Shown: positions 32,282-43,438 of the stretch, in pieces
Position numbering within the stretch: position 1 is the first letter of the stretch
Layout of the letters: every line of letters begins with the position of its first letter
Assembly: GCA_030248195.1 (NCBI GenBank)
Contig: JASAND010013284.1
Span: forward strand, 24,023-88,022
Source of the DNA: Trissonchulus latispiculum
Taxonomy: Eukaryota > Nematoda > Enoplea > Enoplida > Ironidae
Length of the DNA: 64,000 nucleotides
Direction: 5' to 3'
The notes under the pieces: generated by a model
What the model was told of the DNA's origin: nothing
Databases searched by the model: none
What the model saw: only the letters and a program-made list of their open reading frames with translations
Position numbers and translations under genes: made by a program

Positions 32282-32970
32282 GTTCGTTTGAGTTTGATAA
32301 CTTCGCTCTAAATTGAAACCATAGGACGCACTAGCATCATCGAGAACTTTAAACTCAGTCAGTCAAAATTTGAGCACATATAGTGGCATAAATCCAAAAT
32401 AAAAATTTCAAAGTCACGGATTAAGAATAATTAAAGTCACTTACAGTCTAGGCTATTACTGCAAGCACAGTTTCGAAACTCGAAATACTAATACTGAACT
32501 TGTCTCAGCAATTCGTGCAGCGTAATTTTCTGTGCACTAAAATCTAAGAGAAGAGCTATGACGAAATTTTATGTTTCTGCCATGTTTTTAATAGTTTGCT
32601 GGATGTTGGTCAAATTTAATTTGTAAATTTCCCAAAAAAACTAGAGACTAAGTTCGTTAGAGTGATTTTGAATAATTTGGCTGAAGGTCATTTCCGAACC
32701 AGCTTTTTCGCAGTTCACTTGTTGACAAACAAGAGTGTAGTGTCATCTATGATGCGTAGTCATTTTTGTAATAATGCCGCGGTATGTCGTGCTCTTAAAC
32801 ATGTTTCCCAGGTTCCAATACTGGATGGATTGGTCACTGATTTTGCAATTGCAGCACTTGAAAGATAGTGAGCTGCTATGCTTTGTTTTCCATGTTTGCA
32901 GTTTTTTTACAGTAGTAGTGGTAAAGTGCTCCTGGTTAAAAGACGTGAATTAAATTTTTGTTTGTTTCAG
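32282..32970. other. Gene B intron 1
   Basis: No recognised element. The ORF at 32662-32868 has no known domain. Confidence 0.5.
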
Positions 32971-33069
32971 ATGTCAGATGCTGGTTTTGAATTCCCATCT
33001 GTAACGCTGTGTAGTGTAAATCCATACAAAGCTTCCAAAATTCACCTCATTCCATCTATTGCATTGGCT
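32971..33069 (+). CDS. Gene B exon 2: first palm strand (FPSVTLC)
   Basis: A 99-bp phase 0-0 exon after acceptor TTTGTTTCAG, encoding FEFPSVTLCSVNPYKASKI. Donor GTGAGA. Same length and phase as gene A exon 2. Confidence 0.95.
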
Positions 33070-33187
33070 GTGAGAAACAATTCTTTTAATTGCCATATGA
33101 ATGCAACCACAAGTTATAACATACCCTTGTTATCTGTCTCACAGCACAAACTATTCTGTTAATTTTTACAGTTTGTCTTATTATTAG

Positions 33188-33553
33188 CAAGAGTACATAA
33201 TAACTAAGAGTGCGCCAAGCGTCACACTCTTCGTTATTACGGCCAGGGACATGAACTGCACGATAACGGGTGACCCCCTACACAAATTAAACCCCAGTGC
33301 CCTCTCATAAATGAGTACCCAGTATGTTGAATGTTTATGTGTTGAAGCTAAAAACGTTCTATCAGCAACTGGCCACTTTCTAGCTTTAACACAAGCGAGT
33401 GAGCATACACAAATGTATACTAGGTACTCATTTTTGAGAGAGGTCACTGGGGTCTAATTTGTGCAGGGGGTCAGCCGTTATCGTGCTGATCATCTCCCCG
33501 GCCTTAATAAAGACTGTGACGCCTGTCACACTCTTAGTTATTATCTACTCTTG
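33188..33553. mobile_element. Foldback-family element, complete copy
   Basis: Left end CAAGAGTACATAATAACTAA, right end TTAGTTATTATCTACTCTTG, with TIR homology extending about 35 bp (AAGAGTG-...-CACTCTT). About 366 bp, no ORF. It shares ends with the 664-bp palindrome in gene A. Confidence 0.85.
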
Positions 33554-33560
33554 CTGATAC

Positions 33561-33766
33561 CAAGAGTACACAATAGCTAGTGAAAAGATAAAGTATATCT
33601 ATAGATAGATAGATTGATAGATAGATACATAATAGAGTGTGACAAGCTGGCAGGTTCTCTGTTAACAGCTCTAGTTACATGCTATGTTCGCTAACGGCTG
33701 ACCCCCCCACAACCTAATAACTAAGAGTGTGACGCTTGTGACACTCTTAGTTATTATGTACTTTTG
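33561..33766. mobile_element. Foldback-family element, short copy with GATA repeat
   Basis: Left end CAAGAGTACACAATAG, right end TTAGTTATTATGTACTTTTG, only 7 bp after the previous element. It contains a (GATA)n microsatellite near 33602-33628. Confidence 0.8.
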
Positions 33767-33807
33767 TTATTAGTGCGTCTTATTGTTGTTAGAATTGTAT
33801 TTAATGA

Positions 33808-34060
33808 GGTGATTCATTTTGGAGACATCAATTTGATTGACGGCTCAAATCAATTTGCAACTTCCCAAAACAAGTTCAATTGGTTCTAACACCAGTTCTA
33901 ACACCTTCGGCGCAATCCCGCTTTGAAAATTCGACACTTCCATTTAGGGCAGGTTTTGCCGATTTCTGACAACTAGACAGCAGCTGCATAGTTATGAAAA
34001 TGTTTATTCGAAAGATCTCGTTTAGCTCTTATTTTTGTGGCTTTTGGAGCGCGCTGTCTG
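33808..34060. mobile_element. Fragment related to the inner TIR element at 22184-23146
   Basis: Shares GGTGATTC-TTTTGG, a CTAACACC-GCGCAATC block, and TTCGAAAGATCTC-TT-AGCT in the same order. The right half is missing. Confidence 0.5.
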
Positions 34061-34329
34061 CCGACGTGAGTTCCTGGCAGATGCTTCAAGAAAGGGCCAT
34101 AACCCGTTGGAGAATCTCGTGCCAGCAGGCTAAAGATGAAATCCCCGTTGCCAACCAAGACTCCTGGAAATTGTAAGCATCGTTCTTAAACCCTAGAGCA
34201 ATTCCCTCTGAAGTATAGCGAACCGTTAAATTCATTTCCAGTGACCAGGCCCTCAGGGGGGCCCTACGAGTAGGCACAAAGTGATATACCTCACCCAGGG
34301 ACAAGGCAACATGCTTTGTAAATACCTAT

Positions 34330-34638
34330 GGCAATGTCTCCAATGTGGTCCGCCAACACCAAGATTTGGAAACTGTCCATGCCGTGGTTGACTCAATCAA
34401 GCAGCCACATTTATGTCACCCTGCCAGCTCCACGACTTCTGCCAGGAATTCATAACTGGTGAACTGGACCACGTTCTGAGGCAGCTAATGTTTGCAGCAG
34501 CTCCGGGTCGAGACAAAATCCTTAGTTTCCGCTGGTTTCCGGTGACTGTGATCAACTGAAGACCAGGTCCTAAGGATTACTCAATCAAAAACGGTGTTCA
34601 GCAAGACTGTGTCCTTACACCAAGGAAAAGTCCTGATC
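34330..34638 (+). mobile_element. Non-LTR retrotransposon (LINE) fragment, internally deleted
   Basis: Short frames show RT motifs APGRDKI and NGVQQDCVLTP, which correspond to PGxDGI and GVRQGCVLSP of LINE reverse transcriptases, with stops and a deletion between them. It is cut at 34638 by the tail of the next element. Confidence 0.6.
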
Positions 34639-34639
34639 T

Positions 34640-36930
34640 TAATCATCATCATCATCATCATCAGTGTGGCCTTATGAAGCGATTCCATACAGCCGGACTA
34701 GAGACGTCCGGTACCCCTTCCTTGGGGATTCCCACAGGACAGCCAATCCATTGCTGCAGTCAAGGTGTAGCCTCCGGGGATTACCTGTAGCAGGGCACTC
34801 CAGGAGAAGAAGTTCCAAAGTTTCCTCATCCTGGAGACAGTCTGGGCGGAGGGGGGATGGGTACAGGGTGGGATTGACGTTGCGATTTCAGGAGACCAGC
34901 TTCTGATTTAGCCGGAACTGGGCCCTTATCCCGGTAAATGGATTTGGAGAGTGCATGGGAAAGGCCTGAATACCACTCCGAGTTTTCCTCCTGGTAACAG
35001 CCACAGCTGTGTCGTAGCCGACAGGAACAGCTTCCCGCCGCATCCGGGCACCGTTGCGGGCTATGGTCAGCTCGCACATTGCCGTAGATGCCACAATGGC
35101 ACACACACATTGGCAGCATTGAGGCCCCACACGCACTCACCGTATTCAAGGGCAGACCGGACGAAAGTGACGTATGGTCCTGAGATCCTCTTTGGTCAGT
35201 CCCCAGTCCTTCCCAGACAGGGATGATAGCACGCGCATCCGGGAGGTCAGCTTGGCTTTGAGGTTGGTGACATGCAATCCGAAGTTGAGGAGGCGGTGAA
35301 CGGTGACACCCCGAAAGGTGACGGTGTCCCGACAAGGGATCGGTTCTCCGTTGAAATCGAGGTTGAGACGGTGCTTGGCTTCTGCATTGTGTGTAGTGAA
35401 GGCCATTGATTCACCTTTTTCCCACATTGACCTGCATACGCCACTTCCTGGACCATCTGAGGAGGACATTCAGGGCTGACTGGAGCAGTTCCTGGGCAGC
35501 ACCCAGGTCTTCGGCTTGTGTCCAGAGGGCTAGGTCGTCCGCAAATAGTGAGCCGGACACTCCCGCGGGCATTCTGTCCAGTATACCGTTGATGTAGACG
35601 ATGAAGAGGAGGGGTGACAGGCTGCTGCCCTGAGGGACCGCTTGATGCATGACCCGGAAACTGTTGCGTTTTCTTCCAATTTTCACTCATGCCCTCCGGT
35701 CCACCAGAAACTGATGAATTCATTTGGCAGTGCAAATAGGCAGACCAGATCTAATTAGTTTATTGATGAGCCCGTCTTTCCACATGGTGTCGAAGGCACG
35801 AGAGAAGTCAATGAGGGCTAATGCAGTTCCTTTGGCCTTCCTCTGGTTGTAAAATTCGTCGGCGACTGTTTGTGAGAGCCTGCGCACCTGGTATTCAGGG
35901 CAGGTTCCGAACCTGAATCCAGCTTGTGCTGGAGTGAAGAAGTTCCTCGATTCGAGGAAATATTGGAGACGCCGTTTGACCATCGACTCCATGAGTTGGA
36001 ATATAGCAGGGGTTAGACTGATCGGGCGATATGAACTGGTCAACTCTACCTGTTTCCCCTTTTTGAAAATGGGCACCACCATTGCCTTCTTCCAGGAGGC
36101 TGGCATTTCGCTGTAGGTCCAGGAATAGCCTGAGGATTGATTCCTTGCATAGCAGCACGAGATGGTTGATCCCAGCTTCGAGGGTGAGAAGGTGCTGCAG
36201 ATGTTTATTTATTCCTGCATGAGGCAGGGACACGAGTTCTTCAGCAGTGATCCGTTTCTTCTCTTCATGATCACTGCATCCCGGCCCAGGTTCGTCCGGC
36301 TGACTGCGGCATATTCCGTTGCAAAAGCTTCTGCTTTTGCGGGTATTCAAGAACAGATGCCTCCTGGATTTGATGACGGCACCACTGGAGTCATTGGAGC
36401 ATTTCCATCTATACTTCAAATCGTCCTCATTACCTTGGACGGATCTGACCGTAGGCTCAGTCCTGATGCAAAATTCCTCCAGTCCTTGCGTTTGGCAGCA
36501 GCGATCATCTTAGGGGTCTCAGCAGTCCGTTGCCGTTTCCCTGGTCATTGTAGTTTGCCTGCTTTCGCAGGTTCCTACACAGCTTTGCCTGGTCGCTGAG
36601 TTCAGGGCACCAGAATGCTTTGGCGTCCTTCCGGCGATTTTTCGGAATTGCCGCCTTCGCGGCTACTTGGAAGGATGCTGAGATGGCTGACATCAGGTTG
36701 TGTGCAGTTTGTTCTTCTTCAGGCTGTAGGCGAAGGGTCAGCTGGTCGTCCAGACTTTTCCGGAATTTAGCTCGGTCAGCTTTTCTGAAATTGTAGCACA
36801 TGGGCTTCTTCTGATTTCTCTGGCTGGTGATCCAATGTTCTTTGATCCAGCCTTGTCATTCCTTCATCGACTCGACATCGACATCGATTCCTCCATCCAG
36901 AAGGTCAGAAAGCGCACAAATATCCTTTTT
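34640..36930 (-). mobile_element. LINE with RT, RNase H-like end and (TGA)n tail, decayed, 5'-truncated
   Basis: On the minus strand the order is: linker before RT (KADRAKFRKSLDDQL, about 36775), RT fingers (PASWKKAMVVPIFKKGK, SSYRPISLTP, about 36105-36020), the first catalytic motif ALIDFSRAFDTMWKDGL (about 35823), PQGSSLSPLLFIVYING and FADDLALW (about 35640-35525), then a thumb with FRGVTVH. An RNase H-like end (HCGIYGNVRADELT) and a C-terminal CLQDEETLE...LLECPA piece follow, with a stop just before a (TGA)n tail at 34640-34662. Several frameshifts break the protein. This fits an RNase H-bearing non-LTR clade (Jockey/I-like), clade uncertain. Confidence 0.85.
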
Positions 36931-36959
36931 CCCTCACTAGTACTCGTTGGGGCTGCCAA

Positions 36960-38079
36960 AAAGTAGGTATGCGTATTGTCTATCTGACCTACATTAGATC
37001 AGCGATAAAATACGGTGCAACCGCTTTCTTAGGAATAACCGCCTCCACGGACTTAGCTCGTCTGCAAGCAGTTCAAAATGAAGCTTTGCGGATAATCACT
37101 GCACACCCTGCAGACCTCACCCAGCACGAAGCTAATATCATCCCTCTCAACTATCGCGCGAAATACAATGTCGGGACGGCCTTTGAGCGCTGTCGCCGCC
37201 TGCCTACTGATAATCCGTTAAAGTCATCCAGCGAAGGAATTACCCACGAGCGCATGCCCAGCCAACCCTCATGGAGGGAGTTTCGAAAGGAAATCGTCCG
37301 AGTCCTACGCACCTCCTTACCAGCGGAGGATCTGAAATCTACAGGCGAAATCCCACCATTAATGATTCCTAAATACTTGGAGACTACTGAAACGAAATGC
37401 CGCCATTCTGTCCCTCCCAGCTGTCATAAGCCATCAATCCAGGCAGCCATGAACCACTCGGAGTTGCCTGACGTGGAAATTTACACCGATGGATCAGCGG
37501 AAAACGGCTCATTCAATGGAGGTGTTGGAATTCACATAAGTCAGAACGGGCAAGCGGCGGAACATCTTCGACCTCAAGTGACCGGAACTAACCTCTAGCT
37601 ACAAAGCTGAATCTGTTGCTTTGCACAAGTCTCTGAAATGGCTCCAGGAGGTTGCTCAACCGAAAGGTAGACTCATCCATATCTACACCGATTGCAAATA
37701 TCATGTTCACAGAATCCGAAATTGCCCTGCTCTTTCACGGAACCCTCCCTTAGTCCCTCGGATCGCTCCATCCTGTCACAACTCCGAATTAGCGGGTTTA
37801 GTCCAATTCTGAACTGGTATTAGCATAGGATCGGGGCTGTAGATTCGCCTGACTGTACGTTCTGTCCCGGGACTACACATGATCAACGGCACTATTCTGC
37901 CAAAGGGTGGTGCCGCCCGCTTGTGGTTCCTGTGACCTGCCCCCTCCCTGGATTCCCTTGGATCCTCTCCGGTGCAGGCTACTGCCTACCTCAGGAAATA
38001 CGGCCGGCTACCAGCCATCTCTCATCCACGGCCGGAAGCAATCATCGACATCATCATCATCATCATCATCATCAACATT

Positions 38080-38113
<34 letters not shown>

Positions 38114-38118
38114 ATAGA
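36960..38118 (+). mobile_element. Second LINE 3' end with RNase H, opposite strand
   Basis: The plus frame begins with TYIRSAIKYGATAFLGI and LARLQAVQNEALRIITAHP, a typical region between RT and RNase H, then RNase H with DVEIYTDGSAENGSFNGGVG (about 37480) and, after a frameshift at about 37595, YKAESVALHKSL and IHIYTDCKY. A CTFCPG finger-like end follows, and the element ends in (ATC)n at 38046-38114. It lies head to head with the minus-strand LINE. Confidence 0.8.
38046..38114. repeat. (ATC)n microsatellite tail
   Basis: About 22 CAT/ATC units, one interruption (AACATT). The His- and Met-rich ORFs here are artefacts. Confidence 0.9.
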
Positions 38119-38219
38119 ACTGAACTCAGTTGATTAAACCAAATTACACGGCTGTCGCGTATTGCTGGTAATACACAAATGCACACAATTATTACTAATA
38201 TATTGCAAATATATTGCAG

Positions 38220-38355
38220 ATGCAGGAATATATACACAATTCTCAGATTGGTGAGAAAACACAGAAGGCTCGTAAAAGGAAATCGACTGAAGCATACAAC
38301 AGTTCGAAAACATGGATTAAAAAGGGCCCTACATCTTTACGACAGCGAAGATCGC
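38220..38355 (+). CDS. Gene B exon 4: basic exon with furin-like site
   Basis: A phase 0-1 exon of 136 bp after acceptor AATATATTGCAG; donor GTAAGA. It encodes MQEYIHNSQ, then KARKRKS and LRQRRS. RQRR is an R-x-R-R proprotein-convertase site. The paralogue of 11281-11419. Confidence 0.85.
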
Positions 38356-39009
38356 GTAAGATTGCATGTTCTGCACTAGCTCTGGTAGTCATGGCAACAT
38401 TTGAAAGTTATATTTTCGATAACAATTTTAAGGCACATTCAAACACTTGCTTTTCTCCGCTGCATTTTTATCAGCAGTTAAGTAGAAGTTCAAAAACCAA
38501 GGAACCGGCTTGCATGCCTCCAAGAAAACCACAAAAAAGTTAAGTATTGGTTCAGGAAGTGTTTCGGTTTCATGAAATGTCTTGACTTGATATATATTTA
38601 GCTTAGTTTAGCTAGCTGAATTTAGCTGTATTTGGGTTTTGTTGGTAATGCCAGAGAAGTACGGTAGCTACTGTCAAGGTGATCAAAGTAGAATTACGGT
38701 GAAACAAACAATTTTGTAATATTGTACCAGTTTTTTGCCCTTGACATGGTGCCATCAAAAGTAAAAGTTTTAAATAAATGTTTCCGTACCGAAGACAATT
38801 TGATTTATCATGAACATATGAAATACAGCATAGTATCCAGGTGTTAGTGCTGTGAAATCTCACAGCTCCACTGGCTCAGACTCAGAGTATAGCTTATTGA
38901 ACTTTAAACTTAGATATTGTTTAGACTGGGCTAAGGCAAGTTAGTTTTAAACTCAATTGAACCAACTTTTCGGATTCAACCTTAGACATTATTACATCTA
39001 CGGAACGGT

Positions 39010-39048
39010 ATATTATAGGGGGCGCGAGAGCGACCCCCTATAATATGG
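39010..39048. repeat. Short perfect hairpin (TATTATAGGGGGCGC...)
   Basis: The stem TATTATAGGGGG / CCCCCTATAATA encloses a small GC-rich loop. It may mark a transposon edge, but no partner end was found. Confidence 0.6.
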
Positions 39049-40039
39049 GTGTAAAAGGCGCTGCGCGGCCCTATGAGACTCGTTCGAGCACCGTGCCAGC
39101 TCAATACTGAACGAAACTCGGCAAGTTTGGTATCGTTGGAATCTACACGACGAGTACAACAAGTTGCAAAAAAGTTTTGGTCAAAATTTTCAACTTTGAA
39201 AATTTTCGCTTCCGGACAAGTTAGGTCCGTTTGTTTTTTTTTCTGTGTTAGTCACGCTTGGAAAAGGGCTATTTTGTGCAGAGGTGTTTGAAAGATGTGA
39301 GCATTTTCAGCCGGAAAGGTTTATATTTTCTGAATGCCGATATGGTCCCATGTGCCCCGCGCTATATTTTTTCGCTGCCCGGCCCGGCATGCCACCTGGC
39401 CGGCCGGCCAAAAGTGGCCTGACGGCGTTTTTGGCCAAAAAACGGCCATTTTGTGTCACGCCCACAGGGCTCAGGGAACAAGCTAGAGACACGCGGTTTG
39501 TTGCATGAACAAGTACGGAGGGGATACTAGTGCGTAACGTTGGCCGATTTTTGATTTAGGTCCTGGACCGTTCAGGCGGCCGGCCCAAAGGAAGTCGGTC
39601 CAAATGGCCATTTTCGGAAAAGTTTCTAAGTCCCAACTCCACAGAAAATAGTCAAAAATAGGCCTAAATATGCAGTTTTGAGCCATTTAGTGGGACGCAT
39701 ATAAGGGTTATCGGGGTCGCTGAACACGATGAGCATAGTCGCAGCTCTGTGCGGTGCTGCTATCGTGCTGTACTATTATGCAGCAACCATAGCACGCTGT
39801 CTGTAGACTTACTGTAAACGGCTAAACATATGAAACTTGGTGAAAATTATGTCTGTAGTAAGGGGGAACTGTAGCTATGTTAGTTGGTGCACTCTCTAGC
39901 TTCCACCGTGCTGTATGTGCTGTCCCAAACACAGCACTGTCGATAACAAGTTATTCATTCGTCACTGGTATTTGAAATTCGGCATACAGATAGTTTAGGA
40001 CATGACAAACTACTATAGATACGTTTTGTATACTTATTA

Positions 40040-40740
40040 CGATGTTACTATGTGGTTGCGCTGCAGTAGAGTGCTGCTGAAGTATAGCACGGCCTATAAC
40101 TAGCTACAGGTAAGTTGCAATCGTCCGAAATTTTGCACACAAGTGCGGCAGAGCATTGCAAATCATGCCGTATGAGTTTCCTTCACCGACAGTAAAGTTT
40201 GCATCTGGTTGCGCTGCAGTAGAGTGCTGCTGAAGTACAGCACGGCCTATAACTAGCTACAGGTAAGTTGCAATAGTCCGAAATTTTGCACACAAGTGCG
40301 GCAGAGCATTGCAAATCATGCCGTATGAGTTTCCTTCACCGACAGTAATGTTTACATCTGGTTGCGCTGCAGTAGAGTGCTGCTGAAGTACAGCACGGCC
40401 TATAACTAGCTACAGGTAAGTTGCAATAGTCCGAAATTTTGCACACAAGTGCGGCAGAGCATTGCAAATCATGCCGTATGAGTTTCCTTCACCGACAGTA
40501 ATGTTTACATCTGGTTGCGCTGCAGTAGAGTGCTGCTGAAGTACAGCACGGCCTATAACTAGCTACAGGTAAGTTGCAATAGTCCGAAATCTTGCACACA
40601 AGTGCGGCAGAGCATTGCAAATCGTGTATGACTTGCACACAAGTGCGGCAGAGCATTGCAAATCGTGTTTTATGAGTTTCCTTCACTGACAGTAAAGTTT
40701 GCATTTGGTTGCGCTGCAGTAGAGTGCTATATGCTAAATA
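40040..40740. repeat. 153-bp tandem repeat, about 4.5 copies
   Basis: Units start at about 40050, 40203, 40356, 40509 and 40703 (core ATCTGGTTGCGCTGCAGTAG). Three periods are exactly 153 bp; the last is 194 bp because a 41-bp piece (CTTGCACACAAGTGCGGCAG...) is doubled. The central copies are nearly identical. ORFs inside are repeat artefacts. Confidence 0.95.
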
Positions 40741-40941
40741 CAGTAACTAAAACTATTGCAGCCATGGGTACTGGATGTTGGATTTCTGTCAAAATAGAGA
40801 AAAAGGAAGAACTTGGAACTTTTCAAGCTTCTTTGTTCTGTACTTTCGGTTGACGATTAATGATTGGCGGAATTTTTAAAGTTTCTTTCACACAGCTTTA
40901 ACGTTTTTGCTTTTTACTGAGAACCTTAAAAATGAAATAGG

Positions 40942-41642
40942 ACAAGAATAAAAATGCTCCGGTGGAGCATGAAAAATGCAATATGGGTGACACTGGGTTT
41001 TAAGCGGACAGAGGACTAGGTTTTAAAACGTTAATATGGGAGGGGCAGGTTGTAAATGCCAGGAGGACTAGGTTAAAAGCGCACTAATATGGACCAGCTT
41101 CGCTGAACAACCCATATTCGCGGTCACTCATGCTCCACTCCACATGACATACGAGTAATATCTACATTCTTCAGCTTTCAAAGCAAGCGGGACGATTTTG
41201 AAATATTAAAGCTTATTCCAAATAAACAATGCAGTTCTGATAGAAAGGTGTTCAAGGTGTTTTTTCTGCACTGTCAGCGCAGAATCTTGTGTTAAGTTGA
41301 TGCGAAAAGCAGTTGACGTTATGTACGTGTATTATTAAGTTGTATAATAAGGAGCACGACCACATACTTGCAGGCCATGCTGACAAATCGTACAATTTTC
41401 CGAAGAACTGCCAATAGCAATATATAGCAAGCAGCTGCCGATAGAAACTCTGGACAGTTTTCGCGAATATGGGTTGTTCAGCGAAGCTGGTCCATATTAG
41501 TGCGCTTTTAACCTAGTCCTCCTGGCATTTACAACCTGCCCCTCCCATATTAACGTTTTAAAACCTAGTCCTCTGTCCGCTTAAAACCCAGTGTCACCCA
41601 TATTGCATTTTTCATGCTCCACCGGAGCATTTTTATTCTTGT
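40942..41642. mobile_element. 701-bp foldback element with about 180-bp inverted arms
   Basis: The left arm (40942-41123) and right arm (41462-41642) are almost exact inverted copies: ACAAGAATAAAAATGCTCC at left, GGAGCATTTTTATTCTTGT at right. A smaller hairpin GCTCCGGTGGAGC sits near each tip. The 340-bp middle is unique and has no ORF. Different ends from the CAAGAGTAC family. Confidence 0.9.
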
Positions 41643-42177
41643 ATACGCTAATCATCTCATTCATACTAAAACTGTTTGTAACAGTATAATGGTTATTTCA
41701 GATTAATTAAGGTTAACTAAAAGATTAACCTAAAATAAAATCTAAAAACATGAATGTTTATTTAGTTCTACTACTCTTGAATTCTTGATATATTTTAACT
41801 GCTATAAACGAGTTGAACTCATAATGTGAAAGAAACTAGGTTTTCACATGAATAAAAAATCTTACAAGTTTAATAGAATTAACTTTGACTTAGGTTCTTA
41901 AGTGACGGTGGGTCGGATAGTGAAGTTTCACCCTCTATCCAGTTAGTTTAGTTTGGCTTCAATGACCAATGCGCACGGTGACTTAGTTCATTGTGGCTAT
42001 ATCTTCACGAATAAAGTAGCTTCAACCAGTGAATATGTCTCTGCGAATGCATAAAAACTTTATGAAACAAACAGGTATTAACTAGATGATATGATCGATA
42101 AGCCAAACAAAACTAAGCAAATTCGAGCAATTTAACGTGACCAAGTGCGAATACGACAATCATGTTGTTTTCAGCAG

Positions 42178-42234
42178 ATGACAGTTTATCGACAGCGGAT
42201 CTGCCGACAAGATCGCTCTATTCCAAGAAACAAG
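42178..42234 (+). CDS. Gene B exon 6: 19-residue linker
   Basis: A 57-bp phase 1-1 exon (acceptor TTTTCAGCAG, donor GTGACT) encoding DSLSTADLPTRSLYSKKQ. It matches gene A exon 6 in length, phase and partial sequence (DGSLPSDPLPVPFNSKQT). Found by its paralogue; on its own it would be invisible. Confidence 0.7.
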
Positions 42235-42543
42235 GTGACTCAATGCTGGATGCTTTTATGCCTTTTATCTGGAATGAACCCACAGCAGTTAAGTTAGAAA
42301 CTCGGATTAAATTCATCAAGGTGGGATAAATCTGGATGGAACTAAGCATCTAACTAGAACTAACTTTATAAAATTTAAATGATGGTTCATACAGGTTCAA
42401 ATGCTTGGATTAGTTTGATCTGTCCCGGATCTTATAAAACTTTGCTTTAGAGTCCCATGAAATCAACTAAATAAACTGAGCATTGGTTGATGCAGAGCAT
42501 GTATATATTATTTTATGTAAGGAATAAAACTAAATTTGTTTAG
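42235..42543. other. Gene B intron 6
   Basis: No element seen. Only about 310 bp, against about 3.9 kb in gene A, where the 2.9-kb TIR element is inserted. Confidence 0.6.
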
Positions 42544-42879
42544 AAATAAATACTAAGGATGATACCTGGGTATTGGCACAATTTGTTGGTCAAGATTGCA
42601 ATGAAGCCTGTACTGGTGTTGATTTACAGTGCATCGCAAGAATGGACAAACTTGGCGTATACAGTGACAGGGACGGTAAACTGCTGGGATTTTTTCTGGA
42701 ACTTCTATATGCACACAACCTATCCTGCCGGCTGAATGAATCTTTCATTCAAATGACCGAAACAGGGCCATTTCTAACGGACGGAATATGCGGCGGCTAT
42801 GACTACAGCAAATTGGATAACATTTTGTATCAGTGCAATGCTTCCAGTTACAACCATCTAAGAGCTTGTGGATGTACAA
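42544..42879 (+). CDS. Gene B exon 7: eight-cysteine module
   Basis: A phase 1-1 exon of 336 bp. It encodes TWVLAQFVGQDCNEAC, a third Cys at DLQC, a leucine-rich helix (LLGFFLELLY), NLSC, then TGPFLTDGICGGYDY, YQCNAS and LRACGC. Three N-glycosylation sequons (NLS, NES, NAS). Eight Cys in the same order as gene A exons 5 and 7. Similar to the MGAT5 tail pattern, from family knowledge; predicted extracellular. Confidence 0.9.
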
Positions 42880-43033
42880 GTATGTCGTTATGGCATTACC
42901 AGTATAAAATCAAAGCTGGTAGGATCTTCACACAAATTGTTCACAAAAGATTGTAAATGTGTACAAACATTATTAATGATTCGTTATAATTGATCAATGT
43001 CATGTATTCATTGTTACGTAATCATTTTTGCAG
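42880..43033. other. Gene B intron 7
   Basis: A short 154-bp intron (GTATGT ... TTTTTGCAG). Confidence 0.7.
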
Positions 43034-43438
43034 GAAGAGCTTCTGCTTCCCCGACTGAACTTACATCACAAAGCAAAACATTTGGCTTTCTGACCACGGC
43101 AAATAACACTACATTTTCATTTAAATCAACAGATGAAGGTGTCTTCACTACGGTTAACCCGATTTTAACTACACGACAGAGCTTATCGTCAGAAACAAAA
43201 ATGACATCGCGTGCTTGTATTCCTTCAACGCAGTCGAATAGAATAGAGAACATAAATATATCTCTTACAACATCAGTTACACAAAGCAGATGTCCTCAAG
43301 TATCAACAATATTCTCGAGAAACAGACCTTCTACGTCGGCGACTTCCTCATTAGAAGCTCGTATCACCATGTCCCAGAAGGGAAACAGAATAGTGGATTC
43401 AACAACTCAGAAAATCCAAGCATTAGACTCAAACTCAA
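43034..43438 (+). CDS. Gene B exon 8: Ser/Thr-rich extracellular linker
   Basis: A phase 1-1 exon with acceptor TCATTTTTGCAG, encoding a Ser/Thr-rich, Cys-free stretch (for example ASASPTELTSQSKTF, STSATSSLEARIT) with several N-x-S/T sites. The donor CAA/GTAATG at 43439 was chosen because it keeps phase 1. The frame remains open to 43530, so the 3' edge is uncertain. Mucin-like stalk; same position as gene A exon 8 but poorly conserved. Confidence 0.7.

Larger units (their letters stand above)
33070..38219. other. Gene B intron(s) between exons 2 and 4
   Basis: Mostly transposons: two foldback-family elements, a TIR-element fragment, a LINE fragment and two opposed LINEs. A counterpart of gene A exon 3 was not found. 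Confidence 0.5.
38356..42177. other. Gene B intron between exons 4 and 6
   Basis: Holds a hairpin (39010), a 153-bp tandem array and a 701-bp foldback. Exon 5 of gene A has no visible counterpart here. Confidence 0.5.

Noticed and set aside
34826..35335. Minus-strand 169-codon ORF
   Set aside because: Out-of-frame shadow of the decayed LINE; the true frame carries the RT thumb and RNase H-like motifs.
34640..38118. Single LINE with twin-priming inversion
   Set aside because: Both halves carry RNase H-type ends and their own simple-repeat tails, so two insertions are simpler.
38022..38237. Met- and His-rich ORFs
   Set aside because: Translations of the (ATC)n tail.
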